Positions 34,748 to 44,177 of a stretch of 64,000 bases of DNA are shown one piece after another. The notes beneath the pieces were generated by a model. That model did no database searches and had not been told where the DNA came from. It was given only the letters and a program-made list of their open reading frames with translations. The stretch is from an uncultured Collinsella sp. (GTDB lineage: Bacteria > Actinomycetota > Coriobacteriia > Coriobacteriales > Coriobacteriaceae), in NCBI GenBank assembly GCA_900541725.1, contig UQLB01000010.1, forward strand, positions 10,135 through 74,134. Reading direction: 5' to 3'. The translations under genes and the position numbers were made by a program. How positions within the stretch are numbered: position 1 is the stretch's first letter; every line of letters starts with the position of its first letter.

Positions 34748-36508
34748 GTGGCCGACCAGGACGTCAAGATGCTCATTGAGCGCATTATGGCCGAGGCCCG
34801 GACCCATCAGTCCGCCCGCTTCTCAAACAAAATCTATGCTGACGAGCCGATTCTCAAGACCGGCCGTCAAATGCAGAACTTCCTCCCCGACCAGTACCGC
34901 AAGATGCGCGAGATATCGCGCTGGCAGGATGATCCCAAGGGCGGCGCGGGGCGTTGGCTATCAGAGGCGGAGCTTTTTTACCGTCAGGGCTTACTGATGG
35001 CCGACTTCGAGGACGATTGTCCCTACAACGGCACCTTCAAGTCGTACTTTCCCACCTACAACGCCATGAGCGACCGACAACTGCGCGGCTACTTTACCTG
35101 GCGCGCCCAGGTGCGCCGCGGCAATATCGAGGAAACGTCTACATCCTTTGCCTTCTTATATCTCTATGAGCTGATCTGCGGCATTGGCGTAGATGATCCG
35201 CTCGATGGCTTTGACAAGATCAAGGCCTTTTGGGATGCCTATCGCGCCTTTGAGCCCGGCATCGACCGGTTTGCACGCGTGTGGCTGCAGGATTACGCCG
35301 TTTTCCACGGGCTCGACCCCAAGCTGCTTCGTGACTCTAAAACCGTCATGTTCGACAACGCCCTTATCGAGCTGCGACGCGCGGCTCGAGACCTTGCGCC
35401 CGCGCAGGCGCCGTCCGGTCAAACCGCTAAGCGCCGCAAAACCTCAGAGCCCACGCTCCCCCTTCCGCCTGACGAGACGCACGAGGAGCGGCTCATGACC
35501 GCCATCAATGCACTCTCCACGTACAGCCTGAATAACTCAAGGCTCGACCGCGAGCACCATCGCGACCTGTGCCACGTGGCATGCGCCGTGTATGTCCGCA
35601 TGACCCGCTACTATGACACGCACCGAAAGACCGGCATCGTGGCGAGTTTATTTGGGGAGGAGACGGCAATGCCCTACACCATGTTTGCCTCGGCCGTATT
35701 CTTTGCGCCCGAGCGCCACGAGGACTGCGAATACCGTCTGGACCCCATCCATATCTACCGTTGCCAAAACGGTTTTTGGGAATGCATGCGGATTCACGGC
35801 AGCAGACAAAAGAGCAGCAAACTTGGCGAGATGATGCGCGCCTGCGACCAACGCCTGCGCCTGGCCCTGGACCCTGCCCATCCCCTGAAGGAAGAAAAGG
35901 TCCCCAAATATCTGGCCAAGATTATCGATGACGAGATTGTGGCATGGCTTTCGTGGGACGCCGCACACCAGCCCGTCAAGATCGATATCGATTTGAGCCA
36001 GCTGGGGCACATTCGGAGCGCTGCCGCACAAACGCGCGAAGCGCTTTTGATCGACGAGGAACGCGAGGACGGCGCGTCCGCAGAAGCCGAGGCAGCGGAC
36101 TCAGGGCAACCGGAAGCCGAGCCCGTAGCCGACGCGACGGTCGAGGCGGTCGCGGCGGCTGCAGGGCAGGACGAGTCCGACGAGCCGACCATATCCACCG
36201 AACAGTTTGGTGTCGTGGCACCGCTTCTCGCGCCGACGCCCGCGTTCGCAGCTGCTGCGCCCGCTGACGCCACGAACGAGCTCGCGCCCGCCGCAGACGC
36301 CTATCTCCGCGCGCTGCTCGAGCACAACGCAGTACAGGCGGAATCGGCGGTAGTGCAATCGAAGCAGAGCGAGGACATGCTCGTCGATACCATCAACGAG
36401 GCGCTCTTTGACCTGGTGGGAGACACCGTTATCGAATTCGGCGCGGCAGGGCCGCAGATTATCGAGGACTACGAAGCAGACGTGAGAGGATACCTAGACC
36501 ATGAGTGA
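34748..36508 (+). CDS. TerB-N/TerB-C domain protein of a three-gene helicase cassette
   Basis: 586 residues starting at a GTG after GAGGAGAGGGCG. The N-terminal part (about 50-230) matches the TerB-N pattern: GRWLSEAELFY, TFKSYFPTYNAMSDRQLRGYFTWRAQVRRGN, FLYLYELICGIG. A middle region (about 240-430) is helical and includes conserved EHHRDLCHVACAVY. A low-complexity Ala/Glu linker (about 440-480) leads to a TerB-C-like end (EDMLVDTINEALFDLVGDTVIE, about 540-570). These domains were described in tellurite-resistance-linked and DNA-processing systems. It overlaps the ATPase gene by 8 bp, so the products are probably made together as a complex. Confidence 0.82.
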   Translation: MADQDVKMLIERIMAEARTHQSARFSNKIYADEPILKTGRQMQNFLPDQYRKMREISRWQDDPKGGAGRWLSEAELFYRQGLLMADFEDDCPYNGTFKSYFPTYNAMSDRQLRGYFTWRAQVRRGNIEETSTSFAFLYLYELICGIGVDDPLDGFDKIKAFWDAYRAFEPGIDRFARVWLQDYAVFHGLDPKLLRDSKTVMFDNALIELRRAARDLAPAQAPSGQTAKRRKTSEPTLPLPPDETHEERLMTAINALSTYSLNNSRLDREHHRDLCHVACAVYVRMTRYYDTHRKTGIVASLFGEETAMPYTMFASAVFFAPERHEDCEYRLDPIHIYRCQNGFWECMRIHGSRQKSSKLGEMMRACDQRLRLALDPAHPLKEEKVPKYLAKIIDDEIVAWLSWDAAHQPVKIDIDLSQLGHIRSAAAQTREALLIDEEREDGASAEAEAADSGQPEAEPVADATVEAVAAAAGQDESDEPTISTEQFGVVAPLLAPTPAFAAAAPADATNELAPAADAYLRALLEHNAVQAESAVVQSKQSEDMLVDTINEALFDLVGDTVIEFGAAGPQIIEDYEADVRGYLDHE

Positions 36509-37805
36509 TACCGCATCCGCAGCACCCCGCGTGCCCAAGCGCGTCGCTGCCGTCATTCTCAACTCGCTCAAGGGCGGCGTGGTCCCGCGCATCGGCCTTC
36601 CTTACATCACCGTAGGGCGCGAGGTCGAGATCCGCGCCCTGCTCACCGATCTGAGTCTCATCGCCGACGGTGGCGCGAGCTTCCGCTTTCTGGTCGGTCG
36701 TTACGGCGCCGGCAAGAGCTTTTTGCTCCAGACCATCCGCACGCACGCCATGGGCGAGGGATTCGTCGTCGCTGATGCCGACCTGTCGCCCGAGCGCCGC
36801 CTGCAGGGCGGTCAAGGACAGGGCCTTGCCACCTACCGCGAGCTCATCCGCAATATATCGACCAGGACGCGCCCCGAGGGCGGTGCGCTCAACCTTATTT
36901 TGGATCGCTGGGTCGCCTCGTGTGCCGACGTCGACGAGTCGGTCGTCAATGCCCAACTGGCCCCGCTCGAGGAGATGGTCCACGGCTTCGACTTCACCCG
37001 CATGCTCCGCCGCTATCGCATGGCCGTCTCGGAGGGTGACGAAGAAGCTATGAGTCGCGTGACCAAATGGATTCGCGGCGAATACCGCACCAAGAGTGAG
37101 GCACGCGCCGAGTTGGGCTCCTCGACCATCATCAGCGATGACGACTGGTACGACTACGTTAAGCTCATTGCGCGCTTTTTGGTCTGCAGCGGCTACAAGG
37201 GCATGCTGGTGCTCATCGACGAGCTCGTGAATCTGTACAAGATTCCCAACGCGATTACGCGCCAATATAACTACGAGAAGATCCTGACCATGTACAACGA
37301 CACGCTCCAGGGCAAGGCGCAGTACCTGGGCATGATCATGGGCGGCACGCCGACCTCCATCGAAGACCGCCGCCGCGGCGTGTTCTCCTACGAGGCCCTG
37401 CGCAGCCGACTCGCTCAGGGCCGCTTTGCGCGCGAAGACCTTAAGGACATGCTCGCGCCCATCATCCGCCTGCAGCCACTCACCTATGAGGAGCTGCTGG
37501 TGCTGATCGAAAAACTCATGCAGATCCATGCCGGCTACTTTGGCTGGACGCCCACGCTTGCCGAAAACGACTTGGTGGACTTTCTCAAGATTGAGTTCGG
37601 CCGCGTGGGAGCCGACACGCACTTGACGCCGCGTGAGGTTATCCGTGACTTTATCGAGCTGCTCGATATCCTGTGTCAGAACCCCGATGCAAATGTGGCC
37701 GAGCTGCTGCAAAGCGTCGGCGGCGACGCGCTGGCGCCGGCAGCCGCAACAGGCGACACCGGCACCGCAGGCGGCGACCGCAACTTCGCCGAGTTCACCA
37801 TCTAA
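36501..37805 (+). CDS. BrxD-like ATP-binding protein (DUF2791-type AAA/STAND-like ATPase)
   Basis: 434 residues. Walker A is FLVGRYGAGKSF (about 64-74), Walker B GMLVLIDELVNL (about 234-245), and an arginine-rich/sensor region follows MGGTPTSIEDRRRGVF. This is the BREX-type ATP-binding domain (DUF2791), related to BrxD, which works with the BrxHI helicase. The last 25 residues are Ala/Gly-rich and variable. It starts inside the TerB gene's stop and lies 116 bp ahead of the helicase. None of the core BREX genes (brxC, pglX, pglZ) is in the window, so this is a separate cassette using related parts. Confidence 0.85.
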   Translation: MSDTASAAPRVPKRVAAVILNSLKGGVVPRIGLPYITVGREVEIRALLTDLSLIADGGASFRFLVGRYGAGKSFLLQTIRTHAMGEGFVVADADLSPERRLQGGQGQGLATYRELIRNISTRTRPEGGALNLILDRWVASCADVDESVVNAQLAPLEEMVHGFDFTRMLRRYRMAVSEGDEEAMSRVTKWIRGEYRTKSEARAELGSSTIISDDDWYDYVKLIARFLVCSGYKGMLVLIDELVNLYKIPNAITRQYNYEKILTMYNDTLQGKAQYLGMIMGGTPTSIEDRRRGVFSYEALRSRLAQGRFAREDLKDMLAPIIRLQPLTYEELLVLIEKLMQIHAGYFGWTPTLAENDLVDFLKIEFGRVGADTHLTPREVIRDFIELLDILCQNPDANVAELLQSVGGDALAPAAATGDTGTAGGDRNFAEFTI

Positions 37806-37838
37806 CCTACCAAAAAGGGACAGGTTTATTTTGGCAGG
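37806..37838. repeat. Short hairpin element with GGGAC core
   Basis: CCTACCAAAA and TTTTGGCAGG pair (nine of ten) around AGGGACAGGTTTA, directly after the ATPase stop and before the helicase. The same GGGACAG core occurs in the hairpin at 51712. It may be an inserted repeat inside the operon. Confidence 0.5.
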
Positions 37839-37921
37839 TTTTATCTGGGCAAACGTTGAAGCAGTAATGCAGCAAGCCGTTGCCAGCCGCGTTGAGAGAT
37901 TCGTTGTTGAAAGGAGGCCCC

Positions 37922-40366
37922 GTGAACGCCTTTGACCGCTACGCCCCGTTTATCCAAGACTTCATCTACTCCCACGATTGGGAGAGCTTGCGCTCTATCC
38001 AGGTTGCGGCGGCAGATGCCATCTTCAACACACAGGACAATGTGCTCCTGACGGCATCCACGGCTTCCGGCAAAACCGAGGCGGCCTTCTTTCCCATCCT
38101 GACCGAGTTTTGGGAGAACCCGCCCGCAAGCGTGGGCGCCCTCTACATTGGCCCCCTCAAGGCGCTCATCAACGACCAATTCGTCCGCCTCAACGACCTG
38201 TGCGAAGAAGCCGATATCCCCGTCTGGCACTGGCATGGCGATGTCTCGCAATCACACAAGGCCAAACTCATCAAAAAACCGAGCGGCATCCTACAGATTA
38301 CGCCCGAGTCGCTCGAGGCGCTCCTGATCCATAAGCACATGGCGATCCCGCGCATGTTTTGCGACCTGCGCTATGTGGTTATCGACGAAGTCCATTCGCT
38401 CATGCGCGGCGACCGCGGCGGGCAGACGCTCTGTCTTATCGAGCGCCTCTCGCGCATGGCAGGCGTGCAGCCCCGCCGCATTGGCCTTTCGGCCACCATC
38501 GGCGACCCCGAGCGCACGGGCGCCTTTCTCTCGCAGGGAACGGGGCGCGACTGCGTTATCCCCCGCTTTGAGGAACCGCGCCGCGTGTGGCGCATCTCCA
38601 TGGAGCACTTCTACAACTCGGGCCCCCAGGCGCAGCAGCGGGGATTCGAGAGCATGGGTCCTCAAGAGGCCGAAGTGCTTGCGTGCGAGCGTATTGAGAC
38701 GGCGGCGCCCGCGGCGCTGCCCGCATCCGGACAAGACATGTGCCGCAGCGGACAGCTTGCACAGGAAGAACGCCGTCAACGTCGCGAGCAGGCGCGGGGC
38801 AAGGCCGCTCCCAAAGACCGTCGCACTTCCTCGGCCCCCGAGGGCGAAGTCGACATCCCACGAGCGACCGAGCAGGCGCTTCTCAACCCCACCGACACGG
38901 CGCCCGACAACGCCGACCCCGGTATGGGCTATATCTTTGAGCATACGCGCGGCCGCAAGTGCCTGGTCTTTGCCAACTCGCGCGAGGAGGCAGAGGCCGT
39001 GTGCTCCATGCTGCGCAGCTACTGCGAGAGCCGGCACGAGCCCGACCGCTTTCTCATCCATCACGGCAATCTTTCGGCATCGCTACGCGAGACGGCCGAG
39101 GAGCTCATGCGCGACGAGGAGCAGGCGCAGACAACCGTCACCACCTCTACGTTGGAGCTCGGTATCGATATCGGCCGCCTGGAGCGCGCCTTCCAGATTG
39201 ACGCGCCGTTTACCGTCAGCTCCTTTTTGCAGCGCATGGGGCGCACAGGCCGTCGCGACCTTCCGCCCGAGATGTGGTTTGTCATGCGTGAGGAAGAACC
39301 TGAGCCGCGCACGATGATGCCCGAAACCATTCCCTGGAAGCTCCTGCAGGGTATCGCGCTCGTACAACTCTATCGCGAGGAAAAGTGGGTCGAGCCGCCC
39401 GAGCTCGATCGACTCCCCTACAGCCTGCTCTATCACCAGACTATGTCGACCCTCGCCAGCACCGGCGAGCTCACGCCGGCCGAACTTGCCCAGCGCGTGC
39501 TCACGCTCAGCTATTTCCACCGTGTCTCGGCAGACGATTACCGCGTGCTGCTACGTCACCTCATTAAGATCGACCATATCCAGGTCACCGAAGGTGGCGG
39601 GCTCATCGTGGGTCTCGCGGGCGAGCGCATCATCAACAACTTTAAGTTCTACGCCGTGTTCCAGGAAAACGAGGAGTTTACCGTCCGGAGCGAATCGGCC
39701 GAGCTGGGCACGATCGTTAATCCGCCCCCGCCCGGTGAGCGCATCGCCATCGCCGGACACTGCTGGATTGTCGAGGAAGTGGACTGGAAGCGCCACACTG
39801 TCTTTGCCACGCAGGTCAAGGGCCGGGTGCCGGCCTACTTTGGCGACTGCCCCGGCGACATTAACACGCATGTGCTCGAGCGCATGCGCCAAGCGCTCAC
39901 TGAGCACGCAGCATATCCGTACCTTATGGGTAACGCACGGGCTCGCTTGGCGCAGGCTCGTCATACCGCCGAGATTTCGGGCGCGGGAACTAAGCCGCTC
40001 ATCAATCTGGGTGGCGACACCTGGGTGCTCTTCCCCTGGTTGGGCAGCTACGCCTTCCTAGCACTCGAGCGCATGCTTAAAATCAAATGCGCCGCTGAGC
40101 TGGGCCTTCGCGGACTCGACCCGTCACGCCCGTACTTTATGCAGTTTAAGATGAAGGCCGACGAGGAGACGTTCTTTGAGGTGCTCGCCGCCGAGGCCGA
40201 AAAGGACTTCGATCCCATCGAGCTCGTCTATCCTGGCGAGGTGCCTTACTTTGACCGCTACGACGAGTTTGTTCCCGAAGAGCTCGTGCGCAAGGGCTTT
40301 GCCGAAGGCGTGCTCGACATAGAGGGCATGAAGCAGCGCGTTCACGGCTGGCGCGACCACGCCTAA
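37922..40366 (+). CDS. Large DEAD/DEAH-box helicase (Lhr / BrxHI-like) of the TerB cassette
   Basis: 814 residues from a GTG with AAGGAGG. Superfamily 2 motifs: I TASTASGKTE (about 44-53), II VIDEVHSL (about 154-161), III LSATIGDP, IV-like CLVFANSREEAEAV, V TSTLELGIDIG, VI QRMGRTGRR (about 436-444). A long charged insert (about 235-320) separates the two RecA lobes. Beyond residue 600 is an Lhr-type C-terminal region with a beta-barrel-like part (HCWIVEEVDWKRHTVFATQVKG). It probably moves along or remodels DNA under control of the ATPase and TerB partners. The frame runs 14 codons further upstream without a better start. Confidence 0.88.
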   Translation: MNAFDRYAPFIQDFIYSHDWESLRSIQVAAADAIFNTQDNVLLTASTASGKTEAAFFPILTEFWENPPASVGALYIGPLKALINDQFVRLNDLCEEADIPVWHWHGDVSQSHKAKLIKKPSGILQITPESLEALLIHKHMAIPRMFCDLRYVVIDEVHSLMRGDRGGQTLCLIERLSRMAGVQPRRIGLSATIGDPERTGAFLSQGTGRDCVIPRFEEPRRVWRISMEHFYNSGPQAQQRGFESMGPQEAEVLACERIETAAPAALPASGQDMCRSGQLAQEERRQRREQARGKAAPKDRRTSSAPEGEVDIPRATEQALLNPTDTAPDNADPGMGYIFEHTRGRKCLVFANSREEAEAVCSMLRSYCESRHEPDRFLIHHGNLSASLRETAEELMRDEEQAQTTVTTSTLELGIDIGRLERAFQIDAPFTVSSFLQRMGRTGRRDLPPEMWFVMREEEPEPRTMMPETIPWKLLQGIALVQLYREEKWVEPPELDRLPYSLLYHQTMSTLASTGELTPAELAQRVLTLSYFHRVSADDYRVLLRHLIKIDHIQVTEGGGLIVGLAGERIINNFKFYAVFQENEEFTVRSESAELGTIVNPPPPGERIAIAGHCWIVEEVDWKRHTVFATQVKGRVPAYFGDCPGDINTHVLERMRQALTEHAAYPYLMGNARARLAQARHTAEISGAGTKPLINLGGDTWVLFPWLGSYAFLALERMLKIKCAAELGLRGLDPSRPYFMQFKMKADEETFFEVLAAEAEKDFDPIELVYPGEVPYFDRYDEFVPEELVRKGFAEGVLDIEGMKQRVHGWRDHA

Positions 40367-40393
40367 GACCAGTCTTTTTTGGGACGGGGAGAC

Positions 40394-41272
40394 TTACTTG
40401 TCGTGAAGGACGGTGCCGAGGAAGTCGGTGTCGAAGGGCACGGCTTCGGCAAAGGCGTAGTCGCCGTCGCTGGCGATGAGCAGGTAGTTTTCCTCGCCGC
40501 TGAACTTCGCATCGCCACATGGGACCACCCAGGCGTGGACGAATACCTCGAGTGCCGTGGCAGCGCAGTCGCGAAGGAACGTCACATCGCTCCCCTCGTT
40601 TGCGCTCACGATATTGGCCACGTAGATACCCCCGGGGTTCAGGCTGCCCCGCACCAGGCGCAGCGCCTCAACGGTCGCCAGCTCGCGCACGGGCTCGGCA
40701 CCGCCAAAGCAATCGCTCACGACCACGTCGTAGCGACGATGGCCCACGCTCGTCACACCCAGATACGAGCGAGCCTCAGCGGTAATCACTCGCAGGCGAT
40801 CGCCCACCGTGCGCTCCAGCTCGTCCAGGTAGAACCAACGGCGCGCCAGGCGCGTAATCTCAGCATCGTACTCAATGACGTCCATGCGCAAGCTCTCGTG
40901 CGACATCAGCGCAAACTTGGGATAGGCAAACCCGCCGCCGCCCAGCATGAGCATGCGGTCGATACCGTGACCATAGGCGTCATGCATTGCGCGCTCGGCC
41001 TCAAACACGTCGTCAAACGCACGATAGTACGCAAAGACGGGCTCTGCCCAACGCTCGCCAACGTAGCTTGCGCTTTGGTAGACTCCGCCTTGCACCAACA
41101 CGCGAATCTCATCGCCGCCCTCATCGTGCACGCGTTTCACACGCGCCAACCCATTGCGGGTTCGCGCAACCTGCAGACAGGCAGCACGAACAGCGACAGC
41201 GGCCGCACCAAGCGCCGCGGCTCCCAGAGCAACGCCGGCAACGACGCCGGCAGAAACACTCGGCTTGTTCAT
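40394..41272 (-). CDS. Spermidine-synthase-like methyltransferase-fold protein
   Basis: 292 residues: an N-terminal Ala/Val-rich membrane or signal segment (about 8-32), then a Rossmann domain with MLMLGGGGFAYPKF (about 107-120), VIEYDAEITRLAR and VVVSDCFGG, the pattern of the SpeE/polyamine synthase fold. Such truncated, membrane-anchored versions often are not true spermidine synthases. The gene begins directly at the elp3 stop codon, so the two are co-transcribed. What links them is unclear. Confidence 0.72.
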   Translation of the reverse strand: MNKPSVSAGVVAGVALGAAALGAAAVAVRAACLQVARTRNGLARVKRVHDEGGDEIRVLVQGGVYQSASYVGERWAEPVFAYYRAFDDVFEAERAMHDAYGHGIDRMLMLGGGGFAYPKFALMSHESLRMDVIEYDAEITRLARRWFYLDELERTVGDRLRVITAEARSYLGVTSVGHRRYDVVVSDCFGGAEPVRELATVEALRLVRGSLNPGGIYVANIVSANEGSDVTFLRDCAATALEVFVHAWVVPCGDAKFSGEENYLLIASDGDYAFAEAVPFDTDFLGTVLHDK

Positions 41273-43180
41273 CTAGAGCTCCTTTTGCAGATAAAGGCCA
41301 TGGTCATAAAATCCAAGATGGCGATAGTACTCGCGTGTGCCAATCGCACTAATCACGTTGATACGCGCATAACCCGCATCCCGGGCAATCTCGCATGCAC
41401 GCTCTACGAGCAAACGCCCCAACCCGTGATGCTGCGCCGCCTGTCCCTGGTCGCCCACGCGTGCCGCCATGCCATACACGTGCACCTCGCGAATCATCGC
41501 CTCGTCCGGCGTCGTCGGCAACTCGTCCGCATGCGCGGCAACAAACGAATGGTCAGGCAGCGACAACCGCAAAAAGCCCGCGATTTTGCCCTGCGGTGTC
41601 ACCCACTGCAAAAAGCGCTCGTGCGTCACCGGCGTCTCGTACGCCACCCCCTCGTCAAGGGTCAGCTCATCCAGGTCGGCACCCGCCGTGCTGATCTCGC
41701 GATAACGAATCTCACGTACCGTCGTGCCCTCCCCACGAGCCGCCAAGCGGTTTTCGACGAGCTGACGCAGGTTGGGCTTCTTGTTGCCCACCATGATGTC
41801 GTCGGAGCTAAAGTCGCGGATCATGCGACTGATGCGGCAGAACGCCGGCGTCACCACGATATCGTCGGCCAACACATCGAGCAGCTCTTCCTCGGTATAG
41901 GGGCGCCACTCGCCACGCTCGTAACAGCCCACCAGACGCGAGCCCTCGATGAGCGCGCACGGGTAGACCTTGACCTCGTCGGGCATAAAGGCGCCCTCGG
42001 TCATAAAGCGCTCGTAGTCACGCTTGTCCCCCTCAGGCGTAGCACCCAACAAGTTGAGCATAAAGTGCGCGTGGATCTTAAAGCCAAACAGGCGCGCGAG
42101 CGAAAACGCCCGCTCGATCTGCGCCACCGAAATGCGGCGCTCGTTGATATCGAGCAGGTGCTGGTCAAGGCTTTGGATACCCATCTGTATCTTGGTGCAA
42201 CCCAGGCGGCGGATGAGCGTGAGGGCCTGCGGCGTTACAGCATCGGGGCGCGTCTCGATAACGAGCCCCACCACGCGATGCTTCGCCGTCTCGTTGATGC
42301 GCTGCTGGCGCTCGAGCTCCTCCATCGTTGCCGTCTGCCACTCGGTGGCCTCGCCCCACGGCGTACCGGGGCCGTACAGACGACGCACCGCACGGTTGTA
42401 GCCGCCCACGGCAGCATCCACACGCCCCTGCTCGTCGGCAACGCCGCTCGCAAGCTCAGCCTCATCGGTCGCAATACCGGCAGCCCGATAGCGCTCGCGG
42501 CGCTCTGTTACCACCGGCGGCAGAGCATCGGCAGGAGCGTCATCGAGCAGGCGTCCCGCCTCGGCACGGCTGATGCCCGGACGCGCCAACATGGGGTTGG
42601 CCGCCACGCCGGCGACGGCATCGTCATTGAGCGCACGGAAAAGTTCCGACATAAACCACGTCTGATACCCTTGCGGATAGTCGCTCCAGGTGCCACCGAG
42701 CACGATGAGCTCTATCTTGTCGGTCGCATGCCCCATCTGCGAAAGCGCCGTCAAACGGGCACTCACCTGCAGATACGGATCGAAGCAGTTTTGCTCCGCA
42801 CGGGCACACGCCGGCTCGGCGTGCAGATAGCTCTTGGGCATGCGCAGATCGTTGGGGCAAAACAGGCAATCGCCCGAGCATGGCCAGGGCTTGGTGATGA
42901 CGGTAATGGTCGCCACGCCCGAAGCCGTGCGACGAGGCTTCATACGCAGCACCTGCAGCAGTTGACGTTCCAGCTCGGCATCGACATTCCACCCAGCCCA
43001 GCAAGCCGGCTCCTCACGTTTAACCCGCTGGTAGAACGGCAGCAGACGGCGCTTGGCCAAATCGCGTTTGTCGGCACCCTCACGGCGCGCCTCGGCATGT
43101 ATCAGTTTGACGAGCGCTTTGTCGTCCACGGTCTCGCCGCGACGCAGAGCCTCGAGTATGTTCAAGATAATCTGTTCCAT
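41273..43180 (-). CDS. Bacterial Elp3-type tRNA uridine-34 modifying radical SAM/acetyltransferase
   Basis: 635 residues. Elp3 makes the 5-carboxymethyl group on wobble uridine of tRNA. Radical SAM cysteines are C101, C105 and C108 (CSGDCLFC); the SAM core includes VLGGTWSDYP, VVGLVIETRPD and IQMGIQSLDQ; the C-terminal GNAT domain (about 500-635) ends REYYRHLGFYDHGLYLQKEL. The stretch at about 200-265 (after SELFRALNDD) holds an Ala/Arg-rich, poorly conserved insert. The start is ATG after GGGGAC. Bacterial Elp3 without other Elongator subunits is sporadic and found in anaerobes. Confidence 0.93.
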   Translation of the reverse strand: MEQIILNILEALRRGETVDDKALVKLIHAEARREGADKRDLAKRRLLPFYQRVKREEPACWAGWNVDAELERQLLQVLRMKPRRTASGVATITVITKPWPCSGDCLFCPNDLRMPKSYLHAEPACARAEQNCFDPYLQVSARLTALSQMGHATDKIELIVLGGTWSDYPQGYQTWFMSELFRALNDDAVAGVAANPMLARPGISRAEAGRLLDDAPADALPPVVTERRERYRAAGIATDEAELASGVADEQGRVDAAVGGYNRAVRRLYGPGTPWGEATEWQTATMEELERQQRINETAKHRVVGLVIETRPDAVTPQALTLIRRLGCTKIQMGIQSLDQHLLDINERRISVAQIERAFSLARLFGFKIHAHFMLNLLGATPEGDKRDYERFMTEGAFMPDEVKVYPCALIEGSRLVGCYERGEWRPYTEEELLDVLADDIVVTPAFCRISRMIRDFSSDDIMVGNKKPNLRQLVENRLAARGEGTTVREIRYREISTAGADLDELTLDEGVAYETPVTHERFLQWVTPQGKIAGFLRLSLPDHSFVAAHADELPTTPDEAMIREVHVYGMAARVGDQGQAAQHHGLGRLLVERACEIARDAGYARINVISAIGTREYYRHLGFYDHGLYLQKEL

Positions 43181-43198
43181 GTCCCCATTGTAAAGGCA

Positions 43199-43232
43199 AA
43201 GGCGCCGAAGCCGACCACGGCCCCGGCGCCTC
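43199..43232 (-). terminator. Probable terminator after the DUF4097 gene
   Basis: AAGGCGCCG and CGGCGCCT pair around a 17-base GC-rich loop that can pair further (GGCC/GGCC). On the minus strand it ends CCTTTGCCTTT. Confidence 0.6.
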
Positions 43233-43277
43233 CATCAAAGAGCATGCCTATATGTACCGATCTCCGAAAACCTCATG

Positions 43278-44177
43278 TCACTCCGGATCAAACGACATGT
43301 CGCCCGAATCGACTTCAAAACGATACGTGGCAGACTTATCGCCGTTATCGAATTCAAGATTCAAAATGGTCTCGCCGTCGTAGCCAAGCGGAAGGAAATC
43401 GCTCTCGAAGTCGCCACTGCCCAAGGTGAGGCTCGCCTTAAAGCCCGTAGAGCTCGGAACCGTCATCTCCACATCGCCCGAGCCCACGCTCACGTCCATC
43501 GACTTCGCGGGGGCCTGGTAGAGCTCGAATGTCACATCGCCCGAACCGACCTCGGCATTCAGGGTATCGGTCACGGTGCCCGTAAACTCAACGTCTCCCG
43601 AGTCCAAAGTCAGGTTGAGGTCATGACATGCAATGTCCGTGACCGTCAGATCGCCCGATCCTACATTCGCTGTAATGCCCACCATGTTATCGGCAACTTC
43701 GCGCGGCAGTTCGACGGTAACTGTGCGGTCAATGGCGCGCTCGTCATCGCAATCGAACTGGCGAATCTTGAGCGTAGAACCCTTAACCTCGGCCAGATTT
43801 TGGGTTGCCGCATCGAAGGCAACGGTCCCCGTTGCCACACGCCCGCTTTCAATTACGCGCACCGGCCCGCCGGAGACGTGTTTGATCTCGACCGTGCCCG
43901 ACGTCACGTCCAAGTCAAGCGATGTGAACGCGTCGGCATCAAACGTTTCGCTCGAAAGCTGTTGAGGCCGAGCGGAATAGTTACCGCTACCCAAAAGATC
44001 GTCCTCGTCAACCGCATCGTCCATACCAGACAAGCCGGATACAACATCGTCGAGATTCCACGGACCATCAAAATGAATCAATATCCGCGAAAAGCCACAG
44101 ACAAGCCCGATGATAAGCACAAACGCTCCGATGCCAACGCCCAAGCGTACCTTGGACTCATGCGAAAGCTTCATCAT
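43278..44177 (-). CDS. Membrane-anchored DUF4097-type beta-helix protein
   Basis: 299 residues: a cytoplasmic basic start, one transmembrane segment (about 11-33), an acidic linker, then about 200 residues of beta repeats with recurring SGD/GSGDV turns (VTSGTVEI, VGSGDLTV, LDSGDVEF, VGSGDVTF, VGSGDVEM, LGSGDFES, VDSGDMSF), the hallmark of DUF4097/adhesin-like right-handed beta helices. Function unknown; members of this family often sit beside a PspC or XRE regulator. Its start overlaps the regulator gene by four bases (ATGA), so they are made together. Confidence 0.8.
   Translation of the reverse strand: MMKLSHESKVRLGVGIGAFVLIIGLVCGFSRILIHFDGPWNLDDVVSGLSGMDDAVDEDDLLGSGNYSARPQQLSSETFDADAFTSLDLDVTSGTVEIKHVSGGPVRVIESGRVATGTVAFDAATQNLAEVKGSTLKIRQFDCDDERAIDRTVTVELPREVADNMVGITANVGSGDLTVTDIACHDLNLTLDSGDVEFTGTVTDTLNAEVGSGDVTFELYQAPAKSMDVSVGSGDVEMTVPSSTGFKASLTLGSGDFESDFLPLGYDGETILNLEFDNGDKSATYRFEVDSGDMSFDPE

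Noticed and set aside
34748..40366. A complete BREX system
   Set aside because: Only BrxD-like and BrxHI-like parts occur; there is no methylase, PglZ or BrxC, and flanking genes are unrelated.
40365..40381. Terminator right after the cassette helicase (AAGAC-GTCTT followed by T)
   Set aside because: The stem is five bases with a two-base loop, too small to form.
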